Shown here piece after piece: positions 35,118-43,062 of a stretch of 64,000 bases of DNA (within the stretch, counting starts at the first letter, position 1; the number at the start of each line of letters is the position of its first letter). Location of the stretch: the NCBI RefSeq assembly GCF_040958695.1, contig NZ_CP162599.1:2824001-2888000 (forward strand). The letters run 5' to 3'. The notes under the pieces are model-generated. The model saw nothing but the letters and a program-made list of their open reading frames with translations, was not told the DNA's origin and ran no database searches. Both the position numbers and the translations under genes were made by a program. The DNA is from Ornithinibacillus sp. 4-3 (GTDB taxonomy: Bacteria; Bacillota; Bacilli; Bacillales; Amphibacillaceae).

Positions 35118-38100
35118 TTGAAAGCACCTAAATTTATCGATAATAAGACCTATAAAATGGTTGATGAAATAAAAGAGTATAGCAAAAAGAATAGTAAAAT
35201 AAGTATGATTTCTTCCAGCTTTACTTTATTTGCTTTTGAGAAGTTAAAAAAGGAACTTTCCAAGATTGATGAGTTTAGATTCGTTTTCACAGAACCAACT
35301 TTCGTTTCAAAGAAGCAGGAAATGAAAGAGTTTTACATCGACAAAAATAATAATGTATTTGGTACTGAATTTGAAATTAAGCTTAGAAATGAAATGACCC
35401 AGTCTTCTATTGCCAAAGAATGTGCAGAATGGATAAAGGAAAAAGCAACGTTCAAATCATTCAAGGAAAGAAATCCAGCTTATCCAAGGCTTATGCACAT
35501 AGAAAACAAGGACGATACGGTAGCAATGAATGGATCTGTTGATTTCACTGCGGATAGTTTAGGAATCGTGCCTTCGACTAGAATGGAAGCAATCAATGCT
35601 TTTTATGGAGAACATACGATTGGAATGCTGCAGGCTTTTGAAAACATTTGGAACAGTGATAATGAATTAGAAGATGTAACAGATTTAGTGATGCAAAATT
35701 TAAATGTTATCCATAAAGAAAACCCACCTGAATTCATCTACTTTGTCACCCTATACAATATTTTCTTTGATTATTTAAGTGAACTTACGGATGACCGTCT
35801 TGTGAAAGAGAAGACTGGAATCAAGGAAACGTTGATTTGGAACAAGCTCTATCAGTTTCAAAAAGATGGGGTGTTAGGTGCAATTGAAAAGATGGAAAAC
35901 TTTAACGGCTGTATTATCGCAGACAGTGTGGGTTTAGGAAAAACTTTTAGTGCTCTAGCGATAATTAAATATTATGAACTACGAAACTATCGAGTACTCG
36001 TGCTCTGCCCCAAAAAACTAAGAGATAATTGGCTAGTTTATACGATGAATGACAAAAGGAACATTTTCGTTAATGATCGCTTTAGTTATGACGTATTAAA
36101 TCATACAGACTTAAGCAGAGAAACAGGTTATTCAGGTGATGTTAACTTAGCTACATTAAATTGGGAGAATTATGATTTGGTCGTTATTGACGAATCACAT
36201 AACTTTAGAAATAATCCTCCAGTTAAAGATCGTAAAACAAGATACCAACGACTAATGGAAGATGTCATCAAATCTGGTGTACAAACGAAAGTGCTCATGC
36301 TATCAGCAACCCCTGTTAATAACAGAATGAATGACATAAAAAATCAGATTGCTTTTATTACAGAGGAAAATGATCAAGCACTTCAAGAAACTGGTATAAC
36401 TAGCATTGATCATACACTTAAAAACGCACAGATGGTCTTTAACCAATGGGCTAATTTGTCAGAAGAAGAACGGACGACAGAAAAATTCGTAGATATGATG
36501 AACATGGATTACTTCAAAATACTCGATACATTAACAATTGCACGATCTAGAAAACATATTGAAAAATATTATGATATCGAGGAAATAGGTTCGTTTCCAG
36601 AACGACTAAAGCCAATGAATAAATATAGCAAAATAGATGAAGATGATATTTTCCCTGACATATCAGATGTAAATAACACGATAAATAAACTGAACTTAGC
36701 AATCTACTCTCCTTTAAAATATGTTTACAACCATAAACTTTTCGAATATGAAAGAAAATATGATATGGAAGTTAAAGATGGTCAAGGTCTATTTCGTCAG
36801 AGAGATAGAGAAACTAGTTTAATCCATTTAATGCGAGTAAATATATTAAAGCGGTTAGAAAGCTCTGTTCACTCTTTTACATTAACTCTGTCAAAAATAT
36901 TGGAACAAATAAACCACATGATACAAGCAATTGAACAACATGAAGCAGATTATTCAACGAGTAGTTCTGCAGAAGACGTGTCCATTTTAGATATCGATCC
37001 AGATGATACCCTTTTTGAAGATTTACTCGTTGGAAATAAAGTAAAAGTATTGCTTCAAGATACGGACACGATTAAATGGAAGCAAGAACTAGAAGAAGAT
37101 CAGGCAATCTTAGAAAATCTACTCGCAATGGGTAAAAGTATTGAGCCCGGAAAAGATAGTAAGTTAAACATGCTCAAAGATACAATTATTCAAAAAATAA
37201 CCAATCCGATTAACAAAGGTAATCGAAAGGTCATCATTTTTACTACTTTCTCTGATACAGCAAAATATTTATATGATAACCTAGCAACTCATGCAAAGCA
37301 GCTAAATATTAACACCGCTTTAGTTGTTGGGAGCGGAACGAACAAGTCAACGTTAGAAATTCCAGCTGAATATAAAAATCAAATAAAATTTAACGACATT
37401 AATACCGTTTTGACGTTATTTTCACCAAAATCCAAAGAAGCACATAAAGTTTTTCCGAATATGCAAGAAGAAATTGATATTCTCATTGCGACAGATTGCA
37501 TATCAGAAGGGCAAAACTTACAGGATTGCGATTTTGTTGTTAACTATGATATCCATTGGAACCCAGTGAGAATTATTCAACGTTTTGGTAGGGTAGATCG
37601 AATTGGTTCAAATAATGAACGAATTCAACTCGTAAACTTCTGGCCAACCCAAGATTTAGATGAATATATTAATTTAGAACAACGAGTCAAAGGTAGAATG
37701 GTATTAGTAGATGTATCGGCAACAGGTGAAGAAAACCCAGTAGAAAAAAATCAATCGAAGGAAATGAGAGACTTGCTTTATCGAAAGAATCAGCTGAAGA
37801 AGTTAAGAGAAGAAGTCGTTGATTTAGAAGATATTTCAGGAGGAATTTCGATAACAGACTTAAGCTTTAGCGATTTTAGGGTTGATTTAACAGGATATCT
37901 AAAAAACAATCGGAAAAGTTTAGAGCAAAGCCCAACTGGACTCTACTCTATCGTTCGTATACCTCAACAATTTGAACATGAACTAGAACCAGGTGTCATT
38001 TTCTTATTAGAACAAGTATCAGGAGAAATAAATAATTTGGAGAAAAATCCGCTTCATCCTTATTACTTGATATACGTAACGAATGAACAAGAAATTAAAA

Positions 38101-38390
38101 TATCCTATGATAAAGGTAAACAATTACTTGATTTCTACAAAAAAACTAGTCATAACAATGACAAGTTGGATACTGAATTAATTACGAAATTTAATCATTC
38201 AACGAATTACGGAAGTGACATGAGCCACTATTCCTCATTACTTGAAAAAGCAATCGAAGAAATTATCGGGCGTAAGGAAGAACTAGGGATTGCTAGTCTT
38301 TTCCATAAAGGCGGTACAAGTATCGTTGCAGAAGATGTTGATGGACTAGAAGATTTTGAGTTAATCAGTTTCTTGATTTTAGATTCATAA
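35118..38390 (+). CDS. SNF2/DEAD-like helicase with N-terminal PLD-like domain (restriction-associated)
   Basis: A 1090-residue protein. Residues about 1-180 resemble the phospholipase D-like domain found before many defence helicases (ISMISSSFTLFAFEKLKKEL and AMNGSVDFTADSLG), but the HxK(x4)D catalytic set is not complete. The helicase motor has motif I ADSVGLGKT (about 268), II VIDESHNFRN (about 356), III MLSATPVNNR and VI QRFGRVDRIGSNN (about 820). It starts at TTG 35118 after AGGGGG. It leads a plus-strand operon with DUF4391, two Mod and one Res, a set I know from extended type III systems. Role likely in DNA translocation or interference. Confidence 0.87.
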   Translation: MKAPKFIDNKTYKMVDEIKEYSKKNSKISMISSSFTLFAFEKLKKELSKIDEFRFVFTEPTFVSKKQEMKEFYIDKNNNVFGTEFEIKLRNEMTQSSIAKECAEWIKEKATFKSFKERNPAYPRLMHIENKDDTVAMNGSVDFTADSLGIVPSTRMEAINAFYGEHTIGMLQAFENIWNSDNELEDVTDLVMQNLNVIHKENPPEFIYFVTLYNIFFDYLSELTDDRLVKEKTGIKETLIWNKLYQFQKDGVLGAIEKMENFNGCIIADSVGLGKTFSALAIIKYYELRNYRVLVLCPKKLRDNWLVYTMNDKRNIFVNDRFSYDVLNHTDLSRETGYSGDVNLATLNWENYDLVVIDESHNFRNNPPVKDRKTRYQRLMEDVIKSGVQTKVLMLSATPVNNRMNDIKNQIAFITEENDQALQETGITSIDHTLKNAQMVFNQWANLSEEERTTEKFVDMMNMDYFKILDTLTIARSRKHIEKYYDIEEIGSFPERLKPMNKYSKIDEDDIFPDISDVNNTINKLNLAIYSPLKYVYNHKLFEYERKYDMEVKDGQGLFRQRDRETSLIHLMRVNILKRLESSVHSFTLTLSKILEQINHMIQAIEQHEADYSTSSSAEDVSILDIDPDDTLFEDLLVGNKVKVLLQDTDTIKWKQELEEDQAILENLLAMGKSIEPGKDSKLNMLKDTIIQKITNPINKGNRKVIIFTTFSDTAKYLYDNLATHAKQLNINTALVVGSGTNKSTLEIPAEYKNQIKFNDINTVLTLFSPKSKEAHKVFPNMQEEIDILIATDCISEGQNLQDCDFVVNYDIHWNPVRIIQRFGRVDRIGSNNERIQLVNFWPTQDLDEYINLEQRVKGRMVLVDVSATGEENPVEKNQSKEMRDLLYRKNQLKKLREEVVDLEDISGGISITDLSFSDFRVDLTGYLKNNRKSLEQSPTGLYSIVRIPQQFEHELEPGVIFLLEQVSGEINNLEKNPLHPYYLIYVTNEQEIKISYDKGKQLLDFYKKTSHNNDKLDTELITKFNHSTNYGSDMSHYSSLLEKAIEEIIGRKEELGIASLFHKGGTSIVAEDVDGLEDFELISFLILDS

Positions 38391-38404
38391 AAAGGCGTGA
38401 TGAG

Positions 38405-39103
38405 ATGTTGGTAAAGTCATTGAATCTACCGAAAGAATGTGTTTATAACCAGTTCATTCCGAAAAAACAATTTTACACCCATGGTAATTTAAAATCGACG
38501 GAAAAAAATATTTTCACCCAAGGAATTGAACGAATTACCTTATATGCTCAATTAACAAGACAGAACACAAATATTCCAGCCTATCAAGATGATACGAGGA
38601 CTTATGAAGAAATATCAGTTTTCCTTGTAGAGTTGAGAGAATTGCAGGTGATGGAAAAGATTGCAACATTAATCATGGAATCTATTCCTTATCCAATCAT
38701 CCTCATAGGAATATTTAACAATCAGTATAATTTTTTCGGGGCACATCAGAGAGATAATCTAGTAGATGAGCAAAAGATTATCTTAGAAAAAGTGTATCAA
38801 ACTGGATTTCTTGATAGTGATTCAATATTTATCGAGCAAATAAATTACCGTGAGTTAAAGAAAAATAACTTTTTCACGTTTTACAATGATTATATTCAAG
38901 CAATTATTGAATTTAATTTATCAAGCAGAAATATCAAAAGAATTGAAAATAAGGAAGAAACTTTACAGAAAATAGAAATGATGGAAGTGGAAATTACCAC
39001 GCTTAAAGGCAAGTTAAAGCGTGAAAATCACTTTAATAAAAAGATGGAATTAAATATGAAGATAAAAAGATTAGAAAAAGAACTAAAGCAAATGGAGGGT
39101 TAA
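38405..39103 (+). CDS. DUF4391-type protein
   Basis: A 232-residue protein with the DUF4391 pattern: start LNLPKECVYNQFIPKKQFYT, central IERITLYAQLTRQNTNIPAY and EISVFLVELRELQVMEKI, and IPYPIILIGIFNNQYNFFGA. The last 60 residues are a charged coiled coil. Function is unknown. The family repeatedly sits between a SNF2-like helicase and type III Mod genes. It begins 14 bases after the helicase stop and ends one base before mod1 begins, so the operon is tightly coupled. The family assignment is from memory of the pattern. Confidence 0.72.
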   Translation: MLVKSLNLPKECVYNQFIPKKQFYTHGNLKSTEKNIFTQGIERITLYAQLTRQNTNIPAYQDDTRTYEEISVFLVELRELQVMEKIATLIMESIPYPIILIGIFNNQYNFFGAHQRDNLVDEQKIILEKVYQTGFLDSDSIFIEQINYRELKKNNFFTFYNDYIQAIIEFNLSSRNIKRIENKEETLQKIEMMEVEITTLKGKLKRENHFNKKMELNMKIKRLEKELKQMEG

Positions 39104-39104
39104 T

Positions 39105-41060
39105 ATGTCTCAATTAAATGGCGAATCATTAAACATTGAAGATAAGAATATCGAAAAGTTAGTCGAATTATTTCCAGAAGTAAATACAGACGGAAAAGTT
39201 GACTTTGGAAAATTAAAGCAAATACTAGGTGAATATGTCGATGATTCAGAAGAACGTTACCGCTTTGTCTGGAACGGTAAAGGAGAAGCTCTGAGATTAT
39301 CACAAACACCATCGATGGGAACGTTACGTCCAGCGAAAGAAGAAAGTAAGAATTGGGACGACACAGAAAATTTATACATAGAAGGAGATAACTTAGAAGT
39401 ATTAAAACTGCTACAAAAATCATACTTTAATAAAGTGAAAATGATTTATATTGATCCACCTTATAATACGGGAAGAGATATTATATACAAAAACAAATTT
39501 CATAATTCATTAGAATACTATAAAGCATTTACTGGACAAATAGATAAGGAAGGCTTTCAAATATCTACAAATCAGGAACACAATGGTCGATATCATACAG
39601 ATTGGTTAAATATGATGTATCCACGATTAAGACTGGCCAGAAATTTATTAAAAGAAGATGGTTTTATTTTTATTGCTATTGATGATTATGAAGTTCATAA
39701 CTTAATTAAAATATCTGATGAAATTTTTGGGGAACCAAATAGACTTGGGATTATATGTGTAGTACATAACCCAGAAGGTAGAAACCAAGCTAAGTTTTTT
39801 GGTACAAGTCATGAATATGCTATTGTTTATGCTAAAAATATTACAAAAGCTAACTTTAGAAAGGTAGCTATTGATAGTGAAATAAAAGAAAAGTTTGAGT
39901 ATCAGGATGAGGAAGGTAGATACTTATTAAAAAATTTTATAAGGATGTCTGATGGAAAGTATAGCTTAAGAGAAAATAAACCGCACTTCTATTATCCTGT
40001 TTATGTTAATGAAGATCTAACGTGTATTCAGGAAATTCCCGCACCAGGGTATGAAGCTATTTATCCTATAACTCAAAGTGGTCAAGAAAGGACGTGGAAA
40101 ACTACTAAAGAAACTTTCTTTGAACGCTATAAAAAAGGTGACATTATAGCTAAACGGGAATTTAACACAATTATGATTTATGAAAAAATACGAGAGAATC
40201 AAGTCTTAAAAACGCATTGGTTAAATAAGAAATACCATGCATTTCATTATGGGACTAAAGTGTTAGATGATCTACTAGGTGCAAAAACTTTTGATTTTCC
40301 AAAGTCTATAGAACTAATAAAGGACTCGATAGAGATAGTAACTGAAGCAAATGATATTATTTTAGATTTCTTCTCTGGATCATCTACCACAGCTCACGCT
40401 ATTATGAGCTTAAATTCAGAAGATATGGGAAATCGTAAGTTCATTATGGTTCAGTTACCTGAATCTACTGAAGAAAAATCTGAAGCATATAAAGCTGGCT
40501 ATAAAAATATCGCAGAAATTGGAAAAGAAAGAATTAGACGTGCGGGTGAGCAAATTAAAGAGGAACTGAAAGAAAAGTATGAATCCGCAAGTAAAGCAGA
40601 CAAAGTAGAAATGAAACATCCTGAAGAATTAGATATTGGTTTTAAAGTATTTAAACTAGATTCCTCCAACATTAAAGAATGGAATCCAGGTGAGTACGAG
40701 AACATTCAATTGGCTATTGAAGATTCTTTAACTCCTTATGTACCAGGTAGAACAGAAGAAGATGTTGTCTATGAAATGATGTTGAAAATGGGCTTAGACT
40801 TAACGTATCCAGTAGAGAAGCATGACGTAAATGGAAAAACAATTTACTCGATAGGATATGGCTTTTTAATGATTTGTTTAGCCGATAGTATTGATATATC
40901 CATAGCCGAAAAGATGATTGAAATTAAAGATGAAAATGGTCAACAAGAATTTAGAGCGATATTTAGAGATGAAGGATTTAAATCAGATACAGATAAAACA
41001 AATGTAAAAGAAACATTACGATCAGCAGGACTAGCTGAAGAGTCATTCATTACGTTATAG
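39105..41060 (+). CDS. Type III restriction-modification methyltransferase, Mod copy 1
   Basis: A 651-residue beta-class DNA adenine methyltransferase. The catalytic motif comes first (IDPPYNTG, Asp at residue 117), then the target recognition region (about 200-385), then the S-adenosylmethionine motif DFFSGSSTTAHA (about 421). The N-terminal 100 residues include the conserved RFVWNGKGEALRLSQTPSMG block that contacts Res. ATG follows GGAGGG. The recognition region differs from Mod 2, while the C-terminal 170 residues are almost identical. It would modify one strand of a 5-6 bp asymmetric site and guide Res. Confidence 0.92.
   Translation: MSQLNGESLNIEDKNIEKLVELFPEVNTDGKVDFGKLKQILGEYVDDSEERYRFVWNGKGEALRLSQTPSMGTLRPAKEESKNWDDTENLYIEGDNLEVLKLLQKSYFNKVKMIYIDPPYNTGRDIIYKNKFHNSLEYYKAFTGQIDKEGFQISTNQEHNGRYHTDWLNMMYPRLRLARNLLKEDGFIFIAIDDYEVHNLIKISDEIFGEPNRLGIICVVHNPEGRNQAKFFGTSHEYAIVYAKNITKANFRKVAIDSEIKEKFEYQDEEGRYLLKNFIRMSDGKYSLRENKPHFYYPVYVNEDLTCIQEIPAPGYEAIYPITQSGQERTWKTTKETFFERYKKGDIIAKREFNTIMIYEKIRENQVLKTHWLNKKYHAFHYGTKVLDDLLGAKTFDFPKSIELIKDSIEIVTEANDIILDFFSGSSTTAHAIMSLNSEDMGNRKFIMVQLPESTEEKSEAYKAGYKNIAEIGKERIRRAGEQIKEELKEKYESASKADKVEMKHPEELDIGFKVFKLDSSNIKEWNPGEYENIQLAIEDSLTPYVPGRTEEDVVYEMMLKMGLDLTYPVEKHDVNGKTIYSIGYGFLMICLADSIDISIAEKMIEIKDENGQQEFRAIFRDEGFKSDTDKTNVKETLRSAGLAEESFITL
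40455..40958 (+). repeat. 504-bp perfect direct repeat in the mod genes, copy 1
   Basis: Base-for-base identical to 42447-42950 by reading, while both flanks differ at many silent sites. The offset is 1992 bp. This points to recent gene conversion and gives a substrate for deletion by homologous recombination. Confidence 0.9.
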
Positions 41061-41104
41061 AACGAATTATACTATGTCTTTAAAACTGTAATTTAACTAA
41101 TGAA
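41059..41104 (+). pseudogene. Decayed copy of the res gene start between the mod genes
   Basis: After the mod1 stop the text ATGTCTTTAAAACTGTAATT corresponds to ATGTCTTTAAAATTACAATT at the real res start (43066). It would read MSLKL then stop. The preceding bases GAATTATACT also match GGATTATATG. It is a remnant of a res gene that once followed mod1. Confidence 0.75.
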
Positions 41105-41129
41105 TGTGACGATCGATTGGAGGAGACAT

Positions 41130-43052
41130 ATGACAAAACTAGATGGGCAATCGTTAAATATTGAAGCTAAGAACATAGAAAAACAACTAGAATTATTTCC
41201 GGAAATAAATGTAGATGGAAAAATTGATTTTGATAAGTTAAAGCAAATTCTTGGTGATTATATAGAAGATTCAGAAGAAAGATATCGATTTACTTGGAAC
41301 GGTAAAGGAGAAGTACTCAGACTCTCACAAACACCATCAAAGGGAACATTAAGACCCGCACAAGAAGAAAGTAAAAACTGGGACGATACCGAAAATTTAT
41401 ATATCGAAGGGGATAATTTAGAAGTATTAAAGCTTCTACAAAAATCCTACTTTAACAAAGTGAAAATGATTTACATCGATCCACCTTACAATACAGGCGG
41501 AGACTTTGTATATAAAGATAACTTCAAAGATAATATCCAGAATTACAAAAAAATCACCGGCCAAGTTGATAGTGAAGGGAGAAACACAACAACTAACCGT
41601 GAATATAGCGGTCGATATCATACAGATTGGTTGAATATGATGTATCCAAGGTTGAGACTAGCAAGAAACCTATTGAAGGACGATGGAGTTATTTTTATAT
41701 CCATAGATGATCATGAGGTACATAATTTGAAAAAACTTTGCGATGAAGTATTTGGAGAATCAAATTTTGTCTCAAATTTAGTTTGGCAAAAAAAGTTTTC
41801 AAGGGCAAATGATGCAAGGTATTTTTCTACGATGCATGACCATATTTTATGTTATACAAAAAGTAACATAGAACGTTCTAAAGGTGGATGGAAAATAGGA
41901 CTATTACCAAGAGGTGATGAGACTCCTGCGGGATATGGAAATCCCGATCATGATACAAGGGGAGTCTGGACATCTGTAGTTTTATCTGCAAAGTCAGGAA
42001 CTGAAAAGTTATTATATAATATTACTACACCAAGTGGTAGAGTTTGCTCACCTCCAAGCGGTCGGTATTGGAGCGTGAGTGAAGAACGCTTTAAAGAATT
42101 AGTAAAAGATAATCGGATTTGGTTTGGAATTGACGGAGATGGGACTCCCCGCTTAAAAACGTTTTTAAGTGAGGTTCAGGATGGACTAAGGCCGAACTCA
42201 ATTTTATTTCATGACGAGGTCGGCCATAATCAAGAAGCTAAACAAGAAACAAAATCTTTATTTGATAATAAAGGTGTTTTTGATAGTCCGAAGCCGGTTA
42301 GGTTATTAGAACAATTACTACAAATTGGCAATGTGGCAAAAAATGATATAATTTTAGATTTTTTCTCTGGTTCTTCTACTACCGCACATGCAACTGTTCA
42401 GCTAAATGCACAGGATGGCGGTAATCGTAAGTTTATTATGGTTCAATTACCTGAATCTACTGAAGAAAAATCTGAAGCATATAAAGCTGGCTATAAAAAT
42501 ATCGCAGAAATTGGAAAAGAAAGAATTAGACGTGCGGGTGAGCAAATTAAAGAGGAACTGAAAGAAAAGTATGAATCCGCAAGTAAAGCAGACAAAGTAG
42601 AAATGAAACATCCTGAAGAATTAGATATTGGTTTTAAAGTATTTAAACTAGATTCCTCCAACATTAAAGAATGGAATCCAGGTGAGTACGAGAACATTCA
42701 ATTGGCTATTGAAGATTCTTTAACTCCTTATGTACCAGGTAGAACAGAAGAAGATGTTGTCTATGAAATGATGTTGAAAATGGGCTTAGACTTAACGTAT
42801 CCAGTAGAGAAGCATGACGTAAATGGAAAAACAATTTACTCGATAGGATATGGCTTTTTAATGATTTGTTTAGCCGATAGTATTGATATATCCATAGCCG
42901 AAAAGATGATTGAAATTAAAGATGAAAATGGTCAACAAGAATTTAGAGCGTTATTCAGAGATGAAGGATTTAAATCTGATACAGATAAAACAAATGTAAA
43001 GGAAACATTGCGATCAGCTGGATTAGCTGAAGAATCATTTATTACGCTATAG
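41130..43052 (+). CDS. Type III restriction-modification methyltransferase, Mod copy 2
   Basis: About 640 residues, with the same framework as Mod 1: IDPPYNTGGDF (Asp117), recognition region about 200-375, and DFFSGSSTTAHATV (about 410). The recognition region (VWQKKFSRANDARYFSTMHD and beyond) shows no visible similarity to Mod 1, so a different target sequence is expected. ATG 41130 with TTGGAGGAG upstream is preferred to 41100. The C-terminal Res-interaction part is shared with Mod 1, so both could form complexes with the single Res. The gene lies between the res remnant and intact res. Confidence 0.92.
   Translation: MTKLDGQSLNIEAKNIEKQLELFPEINVDGKIDFDKLKQILGDYIEDSEERYRFTWNGKGEVLRLSQTPSKGTLRPAQEESKNWDDTENLYIEGDNLEVLKLLQKSYFNKVKMIYIDPPYNTGGDFVYKDNFKDNIQNYKKITGQVDSEGRNTTTNREYSGRYHTDWLNMMYPRLRLARNLLKDDGVIFISIDDHEVHNLKKLCDEVFGESNFVSNLVWQKKFSRANDARYFSTMHDHILCYTKSNIERSKGGWKIGLLPRGDETPAGYGNPDHDTRGVWTSVVLSAKSGTEKLLYNITTPSGRVCSPPSGRYWSVSEERFKELVKDNRIWFGIDGDGTPRLKTFLSEVQDGLRPNSILFHDEVGHNQEAKQETKSLFDNKGVFDSPKPVRLLEQLLQIGNVAKNDIILDFFSGSSTTAHATVQLNAQDGGNRKFIMVQLPESTEEKSEAYKAGYKNIAEIGKERIRRAGEQIKEELKEKYESASKADKVEMKHPEELDIGFKVFKLDSSNIKEWNPGEYENIQLAIEDSLTPYVPGRTEEDVVYEMMLKMGLDLTYPVEKHDVNGKTIYSIGYGFLMICLADSIDISIAEKMIEIKDENGQQEFRALFRDEGFKSDTDKTNVKETLRSAGLAEESFITL
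42447..42950 (+). repeat. 504-bp perfect direct repeat in the mod genes, copy 2
   Basis: Partner of 40455-40958. Outside this block the mod genes have diverged by many silent changes, for instance in the last 100 bases. Confidence 0.9.
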
Positions 43053-43062
43053 AAAGGATTAT

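Noticed and set aside
40499..42697. Identical 68-codon minus-strand frames inside both mod genes
   Set aside because: They are antisense shadows of the duplicated mod block with no start signals.
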